Notes under the pieces: model-generated
The model's database searches: none
Told to the model about the DNA's origin: nothing
The model's input: the letters and a program-made list of their open reading frames with translations, nothing else
Assembly (NCBI RefSeq): GCF_042646425.1
Contig: NZ_JBHRTR010000046.1
Location: 80,183-144,182 of the forward strand
Direction: 5' to 3'
DNA: 64,000 nt
Source of the DNA: Marinibaculum pumilum
GTDB taxonomy: Bacteria; Pseudomonadota; Alphaproteobacteria; Ferrovibrionales; Ferrovibrionaceae
Program-made: the position numbers and the translations under genes
Part shown: positions 25,506 to 33,990 of the stretch, in pieces
Layout of the letters: each line of letters starts with the position of its first letter
Numbering within the stretch: the first letter of the stretch is position 1

Positions 25506-26783
25506 GTGAGCCGCCGCCGGACCGCCGCGCTCGCGGCGGCGACCATCGCCATCGCGGTCCTGTTCTCCGCCCTGGCGGCGGAAATCGCCTATCGCGGCTG
25601 GATCTACCTGTCGAACCAGCAGAACTTCGCCCGCCTGGCGCAGGGCGAGGGGCTGACGATCGGTGTCTACGACCGCTCCCACTGGGAATATGACGCCCGG
25701 CACGGCTTCCGCTACCCGCCGGGCCGGAAGATCGCCTACAGCCATATCCAGCATGGCCGCCTGACCGGCTGCGCGATGCTCGACACGATCAATGCGCGCG
25801 GCAATATCGGCCCGATCCGCGGCGACTATGACAGCGCCGACCTGAAGGTGCTGGTGTTCGGCGACAGTTTCCCCGCCTTCATCCGCGACGGCATGACCTT
25901 TCCGGCGAAGCTGCAGGACGAACTGGCCGCCCGCACGGGCGAGGATGTGCATGTCGTCAATTTCGGCCGCGACGGCACCGGGATCCTGCAGATCGTCGAC
26001 CTGGCGGCGGACAGGATCGCGGAATGGCGGCCGGACCTGGCGGTGATCACCTTCACCACCGACGATCTCAGCCGGGTGCGGATCTGGCGCGCGGTGACGG
26101 AGATCGACGGCCAGCCGCGGGTCCTGACGACGACGGAACCCGATCCCTCGCCGACACCGGAGAGCGGTGCCGACACCTATCTGCTGGAGCCGCGGGCGGA
26201 TGCCGCATGGTGCCAGGAGACCGTGGCGAAAGGCGGCGAGGGGCCGCTGGTCGACAGCCTGATCGAACGCTACGGCAAGCTGGCGCAGCAGGCCAACTAC
26301 ACCATGGGCGGCCTGACCGATCCGACCCGGTCGTTCCTGCTGTCGCGGCTGCTCTATGGCGACCCCTTTGCCGATGGCGCGCGCTTCCAGGTGCCGCGGC
26401 TGCGGATCGACGACTTCATGGAGGATCCGGGCTTCCGGGACTCGATCGCCCGGATCCGCGACAGCGGCGTGCCCTTCGTCCTGGTGCACCTGCCGATCTA
26501 TCCGGAGGTTACCGACGGCATGGCGCCGCAGTTCCGCGGCCCCGACGCCGCATTGTGGGACAGCCTGGAGGCGGCGGCCGGCCAGAAGGTGCGCAGCCTG
26601 CTGTCGGTCTGGCCGGAGGACCTGGAGGATCCGGCCCGGATCAACAATGCGCCGACCGACTACCATCCCTCGCCTTTCGGCATGCAGGTGATCGCCACGG
26701 CCATCGCCGACATCCTGCAGCGCGACGGGCTGCTGCCGGCCGGCAACCCGGCTGTGTCCGGCGGGCGCGCGGAAGAACCTTGA
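25506..26783 (+). CDS. membrane-anchored SGNH-like protein 4
   Basis: 425 residues from a GTG start: membrane anchor at about 8-28, YDRSHWEYDARHGFRYPPGRK, INARGNIGPIRGDYD, FGDSF with S121, NFGRDGTGILQIVDLAA, TTDDLSRVRIWR and the triad block TDYHPSPFGMQVIA (D385, H387). Closest in motif detail to SGNH2 across the divergent promoter, implying duplication within the locus. It begins 30 bp after the carbamoyltransferase stop and is probably co-translated. Likely a periplasmic acyl/carbamoyl-handling or esterase enzyme (inference). Confidence 0.85.
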   Translation: MSRRRTAALAAATIAIAVLFSALAAEIAYRGWIYLSNQQNFARLAQGEGLTIGVYDRSHWEYDARHGFRYPPGRKIAYSHIQHGRLTGCAMLDTINARGNIGPIRGDYDSADLKVLVFGDSFPAFIRDGMTFPAKLQDELAARTGEDVHVVNFGRDGTGILQIVDLAADRIAEWRPDLAVITFTTDDLSRVRIWRAVTEIDGQPRVLTTTEPDPSPTPESGADTYLLEPRADAAWCQETVAKGGEGPLVDSLIERYGKLAQQANYTMGGLTDPTRSFLLSRLLYGDPFADGARFQVPRLRIDDFMEDPGFRDSIARIRDSGVPFVLVHLPIYPEVTDGMAPQFRGPDAALWDSLEAAAGQKVRSLLSVWPEDLEDPARINNAPTDYHPSPFGMQVIATAIADILQRDGLLPAGNPAVSGGRAEEP

Positions 26784-26871
26784 ACGCCGATCCCGCATTC
26801 ACTATGGCTAGGCGCCCTCCCGCGGCCCGGCGGCGATGGCACCGCCCCATCACGGATTACAAGCAGTCTCC

Positions 26872-29800
26872 ATGACCCATCAGGACAAAGGGCTTGCCGC
26901 CGTCGTGGAAAGCGGCCTGCGCTCCAACCATCGCGGCTTCCGCGACCAGTTCGCGACCGGAAACCTGTCCGAGGCGCTCTCTCTGCTGGGCCTCCAGGTC
27001 CCGGCGGGCACGGAGGCCGGCGTCTTCTGGCGCGACGTCGCGGAGGCGCTGACCGGCTTCGGCTGCGATGCGCTGGCCGTCCCGGCCTTCGAGCAGGCGC
27101 TCGGCCGGCTGCAGGGCGAGGACCTGGCGGTGGCGACGGCCGGCTACGGGCTCTGCCTGATGAGCGCCGGCCAGGCGGCGCAGGGCGAGGTCGCCTGCGG
27201 CCAGGCGCGCGGCAGGGCCCCGCACCTGCCGGTCACCCATATCGCCCTCGGCCGTGCCCGCCTGGTGCGCGGCAAGGTCGACGGGGCTGAGACCGTCATC
27301 CGGCATGCCTTGAAGCTGGCCCCCGGCGAGCCCGCGGCGCTGGCCGCCCTGTCGGCGGTGATGGCGCGGCGCGGCCAGGCCGCGGATGCGCTGCGCCTGA
27401 TCGACGAGGCGCTGGCGGCCCGGCCGGGCCATCCGCGCTTCCGTCTGCAGAAGGCGCGGATCCTGGCGGCTACCGGCGACTGGCCCGCGGCGGAGCGGGA
27501 GGCGCGGCAGGTCGCCGCCGCATGGCCCTGGTCGGGCGGCGCGCAGCGGATCGTCGCGCAGGCGGCGCTGATGCGCGGCGATGCGGCGGCGGCGATCCCG
27601 CCGGCCGCACAATCGGCCGCCCTCTCGCCGGAGGATCCGGAGGCCTTCGCGCTGTGGAGCGAGGCGCTGCGCCTGACCGGCCAGGCCGGCCAGGCCGCGC
27701 AGGCAGCCCGGCGCGGCCTGCAGCGTCACGGCAATGCGGCGCGGCTGCACGCCGCCCTCGGCCTGGCGCTGATGGCGGCCGGCGCGCCGGCCGACGCGGC
27801 CACGGCGCTGCGCGAGGCATCGCGCCTGGCACCTTCCGACCAGGTGCTGGCCGGCAACCTGCTGGCCGCGCTGGCTGCAGCCGGCGACGACGGCGAGGCG
27901 GCGGAACGCGGACAGGCCCTGCTGGCACGGGACGACCTGCTGCCGGCGGTGGCACAGGAGGCACGCCTGCTGCTGGGCCGGGTCCTGCTGGGCCAGGGCC
28001 GGGCGGCGGAGGCGCGCGATGTGCTCGTGCCGCTGGTGGAGGGTGCGGAACGGACCGATCTGGAAGTGGCCCTGCTCTACGCGCGGGCGCTGCGCCATGC
28101 CGGCGAGCGCGCGAAGGCGCTGGCGGTGCTGCGTCGGATTCTCTCGGTGCAGCCGGGCAATGCGGCGGCCGCGTCGGAAGTGGCGGGGCTCGCCTCCGCG
28201 GTGCGCGACTGGGACGCGGCCGAGGCGGTGCTGCGGCGCGCCCTTGAGGCCAATCCGGGCAGTGCCGACATGTGCGGCCTGCTGGGCGAAGTGCTGCGCC
28301 GCTCCGGCCGCGCGGCAGAGGCCCTGACCTGGTACCTGAAGGCGCACCAGCTGGTGCCGCAGGACTGGCGTCACAAGCGCGCCTGCGGCGAGGCGCTGAC
28401 CGTGGTGCATGCCAGCGAAGCGCGGGTGGAACTGGAATCCCTGACCTCGCGCGCGCTGGCGGAGGCCTGGGCCCGGCCGAAGGACCTGGCGCCGATGGCG
28501 GTCAGCCTGCTGCAGCGTTCGCCGAAGACCGCCTGGATCTTCGAGCCGGCGCACGCGCCGCAGCCGGACGATCTGCATGCCGCCGCCGGGGTGACCCTGC
28601 TGCAGCGGCTGCTGCGGGCGACCCCGGTGCCCGACTGGGCGTTCGAGCGGTCGATGGTGCGTCTGCGGCGGCACCTGCTGGACCGCGCTATGCAGGGCGG
28701 CACGGCCTTCGCGGACCATTGGCTGCCGCTGGCCGCCTGCCTGGCGGACTATTGCTGGCTCACCGACTACGCGCTGGAGGAGACGGCGGAGGAATCGTCG
28801 CGGCTGGAGGCGCTGGGCCAGGCCCTCGCGGAGGCGGTTGCCGCGGGCCGGCAGCCGCCGGCGGTGCAGGTCGCCCTTGCCGCGGCCTATCGCAATCTGG
28901 GGCGGCTGCCGCAGGGGGACCGCCTGCTGGCGGCCGACTGGCCGGACTGCATGCTGCCGCTGCTGCGCCGGCACCTGGCGGACCCGCCGCGGGAACGCCA
29001 GCTGGCGGCGGAGATCCCGGCCCTTTCCGAGATCGCCGACCCGGTGTCGCGGCAGGTCATGGCGCATTACGACCGCGCGCCCTATCCGCGCTGGTCGTCG
29101 GTGCCGGTGCCGCCGCCCGCGGCGCGCCAGCAGCGCAATGCGCCGCAACCTCTCCAGGCGGTGCTGCGCAGCCGCTTCCCGCTGCTGCCGGCCGCGCTAT
29201 GGCCGGCGCCCGGTGCGGGGGAGATCCTGGATGCCGGCTGCGGCACCGGGCAGCTCACCCTGGAGCTGGCCGCCACCTATGCCCATACAGGCTATACCGC
29301 CATGGACCTGTCGCGGCGGGCGCTGGCCTATGCCCAGCGCAAATGCGCCGAGGCCGGGGTGGAGGGCATCCGCTTCCTGCAGGGCGACATCCTGCAGCTG
29401 GCGGGCACGGAGCAGCGCTTCGACCTGGTCAACGCGATCGGCCTGCTGCACCACCTGGCCGACCCGATGGCCGGCTGGCGGGCCCTGACCGGCGCCACCC
29501 GGCCCGGCGGGGTGCAGCGGATCGGCCTCTATTCGCGGCTGGGCCGCACGCCGGTCGCGACGGCGCGCCGGATCCTGGCCGACCTGGTGCCGGCGCAGCC
29601 CGACGACGCCGCGCTGCGGGCCGCCCGGCCGCGCCTGGTGGAGGCGGTGGATGCGGAGACCCGCGCCGTGATCACGCGGGCGCCGGACTTCTTCGCCCTG
29701 GGCACCCTGCGCGACATGCTGCTGCACGTGCAGGAGCATGTCTTCGACCTGACGTCGATCGCGACGATGCTGTCGGTGCAGGAGCTGGACTTCCTGGGCT

Positions 29801-29958
29801 TCGACCTGCCGGACCCGTCGCTCTATGCGGCCTATGCCGCGTTCGCGCCGCACGACCCGCAGATGCGCGACCTGGAAAGCTGGGCACGGTTCGAGGCGGA
29901 AAACCCCTCGACCTTCCGCGGCATGTACGTCTTCTGGGCGCGCAAGCGCGAGGCTTAG
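26872..29958 (+). CDS. TPR-repeat protein with C-terminal SAM-dependent methyltransferase
   Basis: 1028 residues. About residues 30-510 are TPR-like helical repeats (e.g. ALGRARLVRGKVDGAETVIR, AARLHAALGLALMAAG), a protein- or glycan-binding scaffold. After a helical linker comes a PYPRW motif near 736, then a class I Rossmann methyltransferase: DAGCGTGQ near 787, AMDLSRRALAYAQ, NAIGLLHHLADP and a TRPGG turn. No signal peptide, so it is cytosolic. Start ATG at 26872; an upstream in-frame ATG at 26836 gives a non-family leader. 88 bp after SGNH4 with no terminator between, so plausibly the last gene of the rightward arm. Confidence 0.88.
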   Translation: MTHQDKGLAAVVESGLRSNHRGFRDQFATGNLSEALSLLGLQVPAGTEAGVFWRDVAEALTGFGCDALAVPAFEQALGRLQGEDLAVATAGYGLCLMSAGQAAQGEVACGQARGRAPHLPVTHIALGRARLVRGKVDGAETVIRHALKLAPGEPAALAALSAVMARRGQAADALRLIDEALAARPGHPRFRLQKARILAATGDWPAAEREARQVAAAWPWSGGAQRIVAQAALMRGDAAAAIPPAAQSAALSPEDPEAFALWSEALRLTGQAGQAAQAARRGLQRHGNAARLHAALGLALMAAGAPADAATALREASRLAPSDQVLAGNLLAALAAAGDDGEAAERGQALLARDDLLPAVAQEARLLLGRVLLGQGRAAEARDVLVPLVEGAERTDLEVALLYARALRHAGERAKALAVLRRILSVQPGNAAAASEVAGLASAVRDWDAAEAVLRRALEANPGSADMCGLLGEVLRRSGRAAEALTWYLKAHQLVPQDWRHKRACGEALTVVHASEARVELESLTSRALAEAWARPKDLAPMAVSLLQRSPKTAWIFEPAHAPQPDDLHAAAGVTLLQRLLRATPVPDWAFERSMVRLRRHLLDRAMQGGTAFADHWLPLAACLADYCWLTDYALEETAEESSRLEALGQALAEAVAAGRQPPAVQVALAAAYRNLGRLPQGDRLLAADWPDCMLPLLRRHLADPPRERQLAAEIPALSEIADPVSRQVMAHYDRAPYPRWSSVPVPPPAARQQRNAPQPLQAVLRSRFPLLPAALWPAPGAGEILDAGCGTGQLTLELAATYAHTGYTAMDLSRRALAYAQRKCAEAGVEGIRFLQGDILQLAGTEQRFDLVNAIGLLHHLADPMAGWRALTGATRPGGVQRIGLYSRLGRTPVATARRILADLVPAQPDDAALRAARPRLVEAVDAETRAVITRAPDFFALGTLRDMLLHVQEHVFDLTSIATMLSVQELDFLGFDLPDPSLYAAYAAFAPHDPQMRDLESWARFEAENPSTFRGMYVFWARKREA

Positions 29959-29973
29959 CGGCGCCACAGTCAT

Positions 29974-30101
29974 GATCGTCATCCCCGCCCTCGAGGCGGG
30001 GATCCATTCCGCCAGCCTTCAAGCTGCCGCGCGGCAAGCGGAATGGCTTCTCGGGTCAAGCCCGAGAAGGACAACGTTTCTACCAAAGACTGGAAAGCTC
30101 T
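29974..30101 (-). repeat. palindromic intergenic repeat, copy A (inverted relative to copy B)
   Basis: Read on the minus strand it begins AGAGCTTTCC and contains the hairpin CTTCTCGGGCTTGACCCGAG, an ATTCCGC...GCGGAAT pair and a GATCCCCGCC/GGCGGGGATGACGATC segment. The same order of blocks occurs at 33821-33990. It fills the space between the TPR-methyltransferase and the convergent phosphatase gene. Confidence 0.75.
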
Positions 30102-30123
30102 GGGCGCGCGGGGCAGGGCCCGT

Positions 30124-30897
30124 TCAGGCGGCGCTTTCGTCGCGGCTGCCGCGCACGTCCAGCACCATCTGCTCCAGCACGGTGCGGTTGTTGCCGATAT
30201 GGGCCGGGTTCTCGGGCCGGAAATTGGCCAGCCGCAGCATGGCATGGGCTACCTGCATCGATCCCGCCGTCTCCGCGCCGTCCGGATCGCCGGGCGCCAT
30301 GTCCAGGTCGATGACGTTGAGGCAGCCGGAATCCTGCTCCCAGCGGCCGATGCCGGCCAGTCCGGCGCCGCAGGCCCAGGCCAGGATATTGCGGTTGGTG
30401 CCGCCATGTGCCACCAGCAGCATGTGCGTCCAGCCCGGCGCCGTCGCGAGCGCCAGGAAGGCCGGCATCACCCGGTCCCAGAACTGGCGGTAGGTCTCGC
30501 CGCCCTCGGCGAAGGTGCGGTCGGGGTCGGTCGCATTGGCGAAGCTGCTGTTGAACTCCCGCTCCATCCGGTCCCGCGACCAGGCCCTGATGTTGCCGGT
30601 GCGCATTTCCTTCAGCCGCTCCACCGGCACCAGGTCGATCTCGCGGCTGCCCAGGACCAGCTCCGCCGTGTGCCGCGTGCGGTGCAGGCCGGTATGGGCC
30701 GCATGGTCGAACGGCACGTCGCGCAGCACCTCGCCCATCGCGCGGGCCTGCGCCTCGCCGCGGTTGGTCAGCGGCAGGGTGTCGATATGCGCCGAGGCGC
30801 TGGACGGCACCCGGTAGTCCACATCGCCGTGGCGCATCAGGTAGAGCCGCCGGCGCGCCCGGGTTCCGGGCAGCGGGGTGAAGGGCAGGTCTGTCAT
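30124..30897 (-). CDS. histidine phosphatase superfamily protein
   Basis: 257 residues, phosphoglycerate-mutase-like fold. The catalytic RHG is at residues 22-24 (YLMRHGDVDY), the LTNRGEAQARAMGEVL helix and GLHRTRHTAELV follow, and the second catalytic His is in LLVAHGGTNRNI. It starts in a 4-bp overlap with the DUF6285 gene, so the two are translationally coupled in the order kinase-like, DUF6285, phosphatase. In this setting it may dephosphorylate or proofread a phosphorylated acyl-CoA intermediate (inference); broad phosphatase activity is the default. Confidence 0.88.
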   Translation of the reverse strand: MTDLPFTPLPGTRARRRLYLMRHGDVDYRVPSSASAHIDTLPLTNRGEAQARAMGEVLRDVPFDHAAHTGLHRTRHTAELVLGSREIDLVPVERLKEMRTGNIRAWSRDRMEREFNSSFANATDPDRTFAEGGETYRQFWDRVMPAFLALATAPGWTHMLLVAHGGTNRNILAWACGAGLAGIGRWEQDSGCLNVIDLDMAPGDPDGAETAGSMQVAHAMLRLANFRPENPAHIGNNRTVLEQMVLDVRGSRDESAA

Positions 30898-31271
30898 TCG
30901 GGCCTCTCTGCGGCCGGCAGCCAGCGGGGATTGTTGATCGCCAGGGCCTCCCGCAGGGTGCGGCCAAGATGGTCCAGCAGCCGCGGATCGTCCACCGCGA
31001 TTTCGCCGGCGTCGATCCGTGCGCAGAGGATGCGGTTCAGCGCCACCAGATCCTCTTCCGCCCCGGCGCCGGTCAGCGCATGCAGGCGCGCGCGCTCCTC
31101 TGAATCCGCCTGCGGCTTGGTCTGCAGTTCGCGCTGCACCATGGCGAGCAGGCTCATCGCCACCCGGCACTGGAACTGCGGTTCGCCCTGCAGGTCCGGC
31201 AGGACTTGTTCCTTCAGCCAGTCGCGCACCACCGCGACCAGGTCCGCCGCCTCCGGCCGGCTGTCTGGCAT
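30894..31271 (-). CDS. DUF6285 (LvaB-like) protein
   Basis: 125 residues, mostly helical, with LVAVVRDWLKEQVLPDL, VAMSLLAMVQREL and the LRTLREALAINNPRWL end typical of DUF6285. Members are encoded beside aminoglycoside-phosphotransferase-like acyl-CoA kinases; in the Pseudomonas levulinate pathway a small protein (LvaB) of this kind is needed by the kinase LvaA. My equation of DUF6285 with LvaB is from memory and should be checked. Strong ribosome site (AGAGAGGGGGAGG). 30 bp downstream of the kinase-like gene. Confidence 0.82.
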   Translation of the reverse strand: MPDSRPEAADLVAVVRDWLKEQVLPDLQGEPQFQCRVAMSLLAMVQRELQTKPQADSEERARLHALTGAGAEEDLVALNRILCARIDAGEIAVDDPRLLDHLGRTLREALAINNPRWLPAAERPE

Positions 31272-31301
31272 GCCTCCCCCTCTCTTTCGTGTTCGCCGTG
31301 C

Positions 31302-32348
31302 CTATGCCGCCTGCCCGGTCAGGTCCCGGATCAGGTCGAACAGCGGCTCCTCCGTCCGCCGGCCGATAGCAAAGGCCTCCATCGTGCGCTCGCCGCCATG
31401 GCGGCTGGCATGGCTCTCCCCCTTCATCATGCACATGATCGCCCAGCGGACATGGCCGAACACCTCCCAGAAGCGGACGACCTCCGGATCGGCGGGGCGT
31501 CCGGCGCCGCGCTCGTAGCCGGCGAACAGGTCCTCCCGGGCGCCGAAGCCGCCCACCGGGCCGTCGCCGCCATAGCGCCAGCTGTTCACGCAGAGCCAGC
31601 CCAGATCCTCCATCGGGTCGCCGGTATGGGCCAGTTCCCAGTCCAGCACCGCGGTCACGCCGCCGGGATCGACCATCACGTTGCCGTTGCGATAGTCGCC
31701 ATGCACCAGGACCGGCGGCTGCGGCGGCGGCAGATGCGCCTCCGCCCATTTCAGGCCGAGGGCGATCGCCGGATGCGGATGGTCGTAATAGTCATAGACG
31801 GCGCGGTAGCTGGCCAGGGTCTCGCGCGGGCCGAAGGGTTGCAGGAAGGCCAGCGCCGGGGCCGTGATGTCGACCTGCTGGATGCGGCCGACGATCTCTC
31901 CGTACTGGGCGGCCAGGCGCGGGCGCACCCCGGCGAAGTCCGGCGCCGCGACGATCTTGCGCCCCGACGCCTCGCCCGGCACCAGGTCGACCAGATAGCC
32001 GCGGCCCAGCCCGTCCTCCGGGGTCAGGGTCGCGCGCAGCGGCGGCACCGGCACGCCGGCGGAAGCCGCGGCCAGCATCACGGCGGCATCCTCGTCGCCG
32101 ACCACCCGCGGCATGGCGGATTTCGGGTCGTCGGGCGCCCGTGGCGGGTCGACGCTTTGCTGCAGGATCAGCTTCCGCCAGCCCTCCGCGCCCTCGGCCT
32201 CCAGGCGCCAGGTCGCCTTCGTTGCGCCGCCGGTCAGGCGCGCCAGGCCGCGAACCTCTCCGCTGCCGCCCAGGGCGCGCCGGCACAGGGCCGGCAGCCG
32301 TGCGGCGACATGCGTCGGCGAGGTGATCGTGTCGTCCAGGATGCTCAT
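31302..32348 (-). CDS. phosphotransferase family protein (ACAD10/11- and LvaA-like acyl-CoA kinase)
   Basis: 348 residues with an aminoglycoside-phosphotransferase/choline-kinase fold. N-lobe: LARLTGGATKATWRLE; catalytic loop HGDYRNGN at 216-223 with D218; Mg-binding LDWE at 235-238 followed by LAHTGDPMEDLGW. The GDPMEDLGW extension is characteristic of the branch linked to acyl-CoA dehydrogenases, which phosphorylates 4-hydroxyacyl-CoA. Start ATG at 32348 (open frame extends 31 codons upstream without homology). Divergent from the acyl-CoA dehydrogenase, 146 bp apart. Confidence 0.9.
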   Translation of the reverse strand: MSILDDTITSPTHVAARLPALCRRALGGSGEVRGLARLTGGATKATWRLEAEGAEGWRKLILQQSVDPPRAPDDPKSAMPRVVGDEDAAVMLAAASAGVPVPPLRATLTPEDGLGRGYLVDLVPGEASGRKIVAAPDFAGVRPRLAAQYGEIVGRIQQVDITAPALAFLQPFGPRETLASYRAVYDYYDHPHPAIALGLKWAEAHLPPPQPPVLVHGDYRNGNVMVDPGGVTAVLDWELAHTGDPMEDLGWLCVNSWRYGGDGPVGGFGAREDLFAGYERGAGRPADPEVVRFWEVFGHVRWAIMCMMKGESHASRHGGERTMEAFAIGRRTEEPLFDLIRDLTGQAA

Positions 32349-32494
32349 GCCGCCATCATGCCCATTGTCAGGTGCCTGCTCCCCCTCCCGCCAAAGCCCG
32401 TTGGACTCTGGCCCATTGCCACGGCCCGTACTCTGGTCCAAAGGTACGGCCAGAAAAAGGGTCGCAAAGATGGACGAAGGGGAGCGGGAACGCC

Positions 32495-33748
32495 ATGGAC
32501 TTTACCGTGCCGCAGGAGATCGAGGCCAAGCTGGCCGAGCTGGACGCCTTCATCGCAGCCGAGATCAAGCCGCTGGAGGATGCCAACCCGCAATACTTCG
32601 ATCACCGGCGCGAGCATGCCCGCACCGACTGGGACAATGACGGCCAGCCCCGCCATGAATGGGAGGAGCTGCTGGCGGAGATGAAGCGCCGCGCCGACAA
32701 GGCCGGCCATCTGCGCTTTGCCCTGCCGAAGGAGATCGGCGGCCAGGCGGGCTCCAACCTCGCCATGGCGATGATCCGCGAGCATCTGGCGGCCAAGGGG
32801 CTGGGCCTGCACAACGACCTGCAGAACGAAAGCTCCATCGTCGGCAATTTCCCGATCGTCCAGATGTTCTGGAGCTTCGGCACCCAGGCCCAGAAGGACC
32901 GCTATGTCGAGGGCATGATCACCGGCGGGGAGCGGATCGGCTTCGGCCTGACGGAGCCGGACCACGGCTCCGACGCCACCTGGATGGAGACGACCGCCCG
33001 CCGCGACGGCTCCGACTGGGTGATCAACGGCGCGAAGCGCTTCAACACCGGCCTGCACAACGCGACCGCCGACTTGGTCTTCGCCCGTACCGGCGGCAAG
33101 CCGGGCGAGGCGCGCGGCATCACCTGCTTCATCGTGCCCACCGACACGCCCGGCTTCGAGGTCGGCCATATGTGGTGGACCTTCAACATGCCGTCCGACC
33201 ATCCGGAGGTCTATCTGAAGGATGTCCGGGTGCCGGCCGACGCGATCCTGCATGAGGAGGGCGAGGGGCTGGCCTGCGCGCAGGCCTTCGTGCACGAGAA
33301 CCGCATCCGGCAGGCGGCATCCAGCCTCGGCGTGGCGCAGTACTGCGTGAACGAGGCGGCGGAATATGCCCGCCAGCGCCTGGTCTGGGGCAAGCCGCTG
33401 GCGTCCAACCAGGCGATCCAGTTCCCGCTGGCGGAGCTGCACACCGACTGCGAGATGGTGCGCAACCTGGTCTACAAGACCGCCTGGCACCTGGACCGCG
33501 ACCATCACATGGCGGTCACCGACCAGGTCGCGATGGCCAACTATCGCGCCAACCGGCTGGCCTGCGAGGCCGCCGACCGCGCGATGCAGGTGCATGGCGG
33601 CATCGGCTATACCCGCCACAAGCCGTTCGAGCATATCTACCGCCACCACCGCCGCTACCGCATCACGGAAGGGTCGGAGGAGATCCAGATCCGCAAGGTG
33701 GCGGCCGACCTGCTGGGCTATACCGGGCGCAACAAGAAGCCGGGATGA
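32495..33748 (+). CDS. acyl-CoA dehydrogenase (ACAD11/LvaC-like)
   Basis: 417-residue FAD enzyme that oxidises acyl-CoA to enoyl-CoA and, in this branch, may eliminate phosphate from 4-phosphoacyl-CoA. Motifs: GFGLTEPDHGSDATWMETTA (FAD/substrate), NMPSDHPEVYLKDVRVP, QVHGGIGYTRHKPFEHIYR with the likely base Glu, and YRITEGSEEIQ. Start ATG at 32495; the ribosome site GGAGCGGGAACGCC is acceptable. Faces the kinase-like gene across a shared promoter region. Its 3' side holds the palindromic repeat copy B. Confidence 0.92.
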   Translation: MDFTVPQEIEAKLAELDAFIAAEIKPLEDANPQYFDHRREHARTDWDNDGQPRHEWEELLAEMKRRADKAGHLRFALPKEIGGQAGSNLAMAMIREHLAAKGLGLHNDLQNESSIVGNFPIVQMFWSFGTQAQKDRYVEGMITGGERIGFGLTEPDHGSDATWMETTARRDGSDWVINGAKRFNTGLHNATADLVFARTGGKPGEARGITCFIVPTDTPGFEVGHMWWTFNMPSDHPEVYLKDVRVPADAILHEEGEGLACAQAFVHENRIRQAASSLGVAQYCVNEAAEYARQRLVWGKPLASNQAIQFPLAELHTDCEMVRNLVYKTAWHLDRDHHMAVTDQVAMANYRANRLACEAADRAMQVHGGIGYTRHKPFEHIYRHHRRYRITEGSEEIQIRKVAADLLGYTGRNKKPG

Positions 33749-33820
33749 CAGGGCGGCCGGGATGACAGAACGGGCGGCCGCCGCGGCAGCCGCCCAGCCC
33801 GTTGCCGGAGGTCCCCTGGG

Positions 33821-33990
33821 CTAGAGCCTTCCCAGGTTTGATGGAAAATCTGTCGTTCTCGGGCTTGACCCGAGAACCCATTCCGCCAGCCGCTGAGAAG
33901 CTGCAAAGCTGGCGGAATGGATCCCGGATCAAGTCCGGGATGACGATCGGGGTCGCCCAACCGCTTCCGCCCGAGTTGGGAAAGCTCTAG
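33821..33990 (+). repeat. palindromic intergenic repeat, copy B (complete, 170 bp)
   Basis: Bounded by near-perfect inverted ends CTAGAGCCTTCCCA and TGGGAAAGCTCTAG. Inside are three further hairpins: TTCTCGGGCTTGACCCGAGA (33856-33876), ATTCCGCCAGC...GCTGGCGGAAT, and TCCCGGATCAAGTCCGGGA. The right end contributes the TAG stop codon of the following minus-strand oxidoreductase. A MITE- or REP-like element; no coding capacity. Confidence 0.85.

Noticed and set aside
26857..29148. A 763-codon open frame on the minus strand
   Set aside because: Antisense to the TPR-methyltransferase; Arg/Gln/His-rich with no domain.
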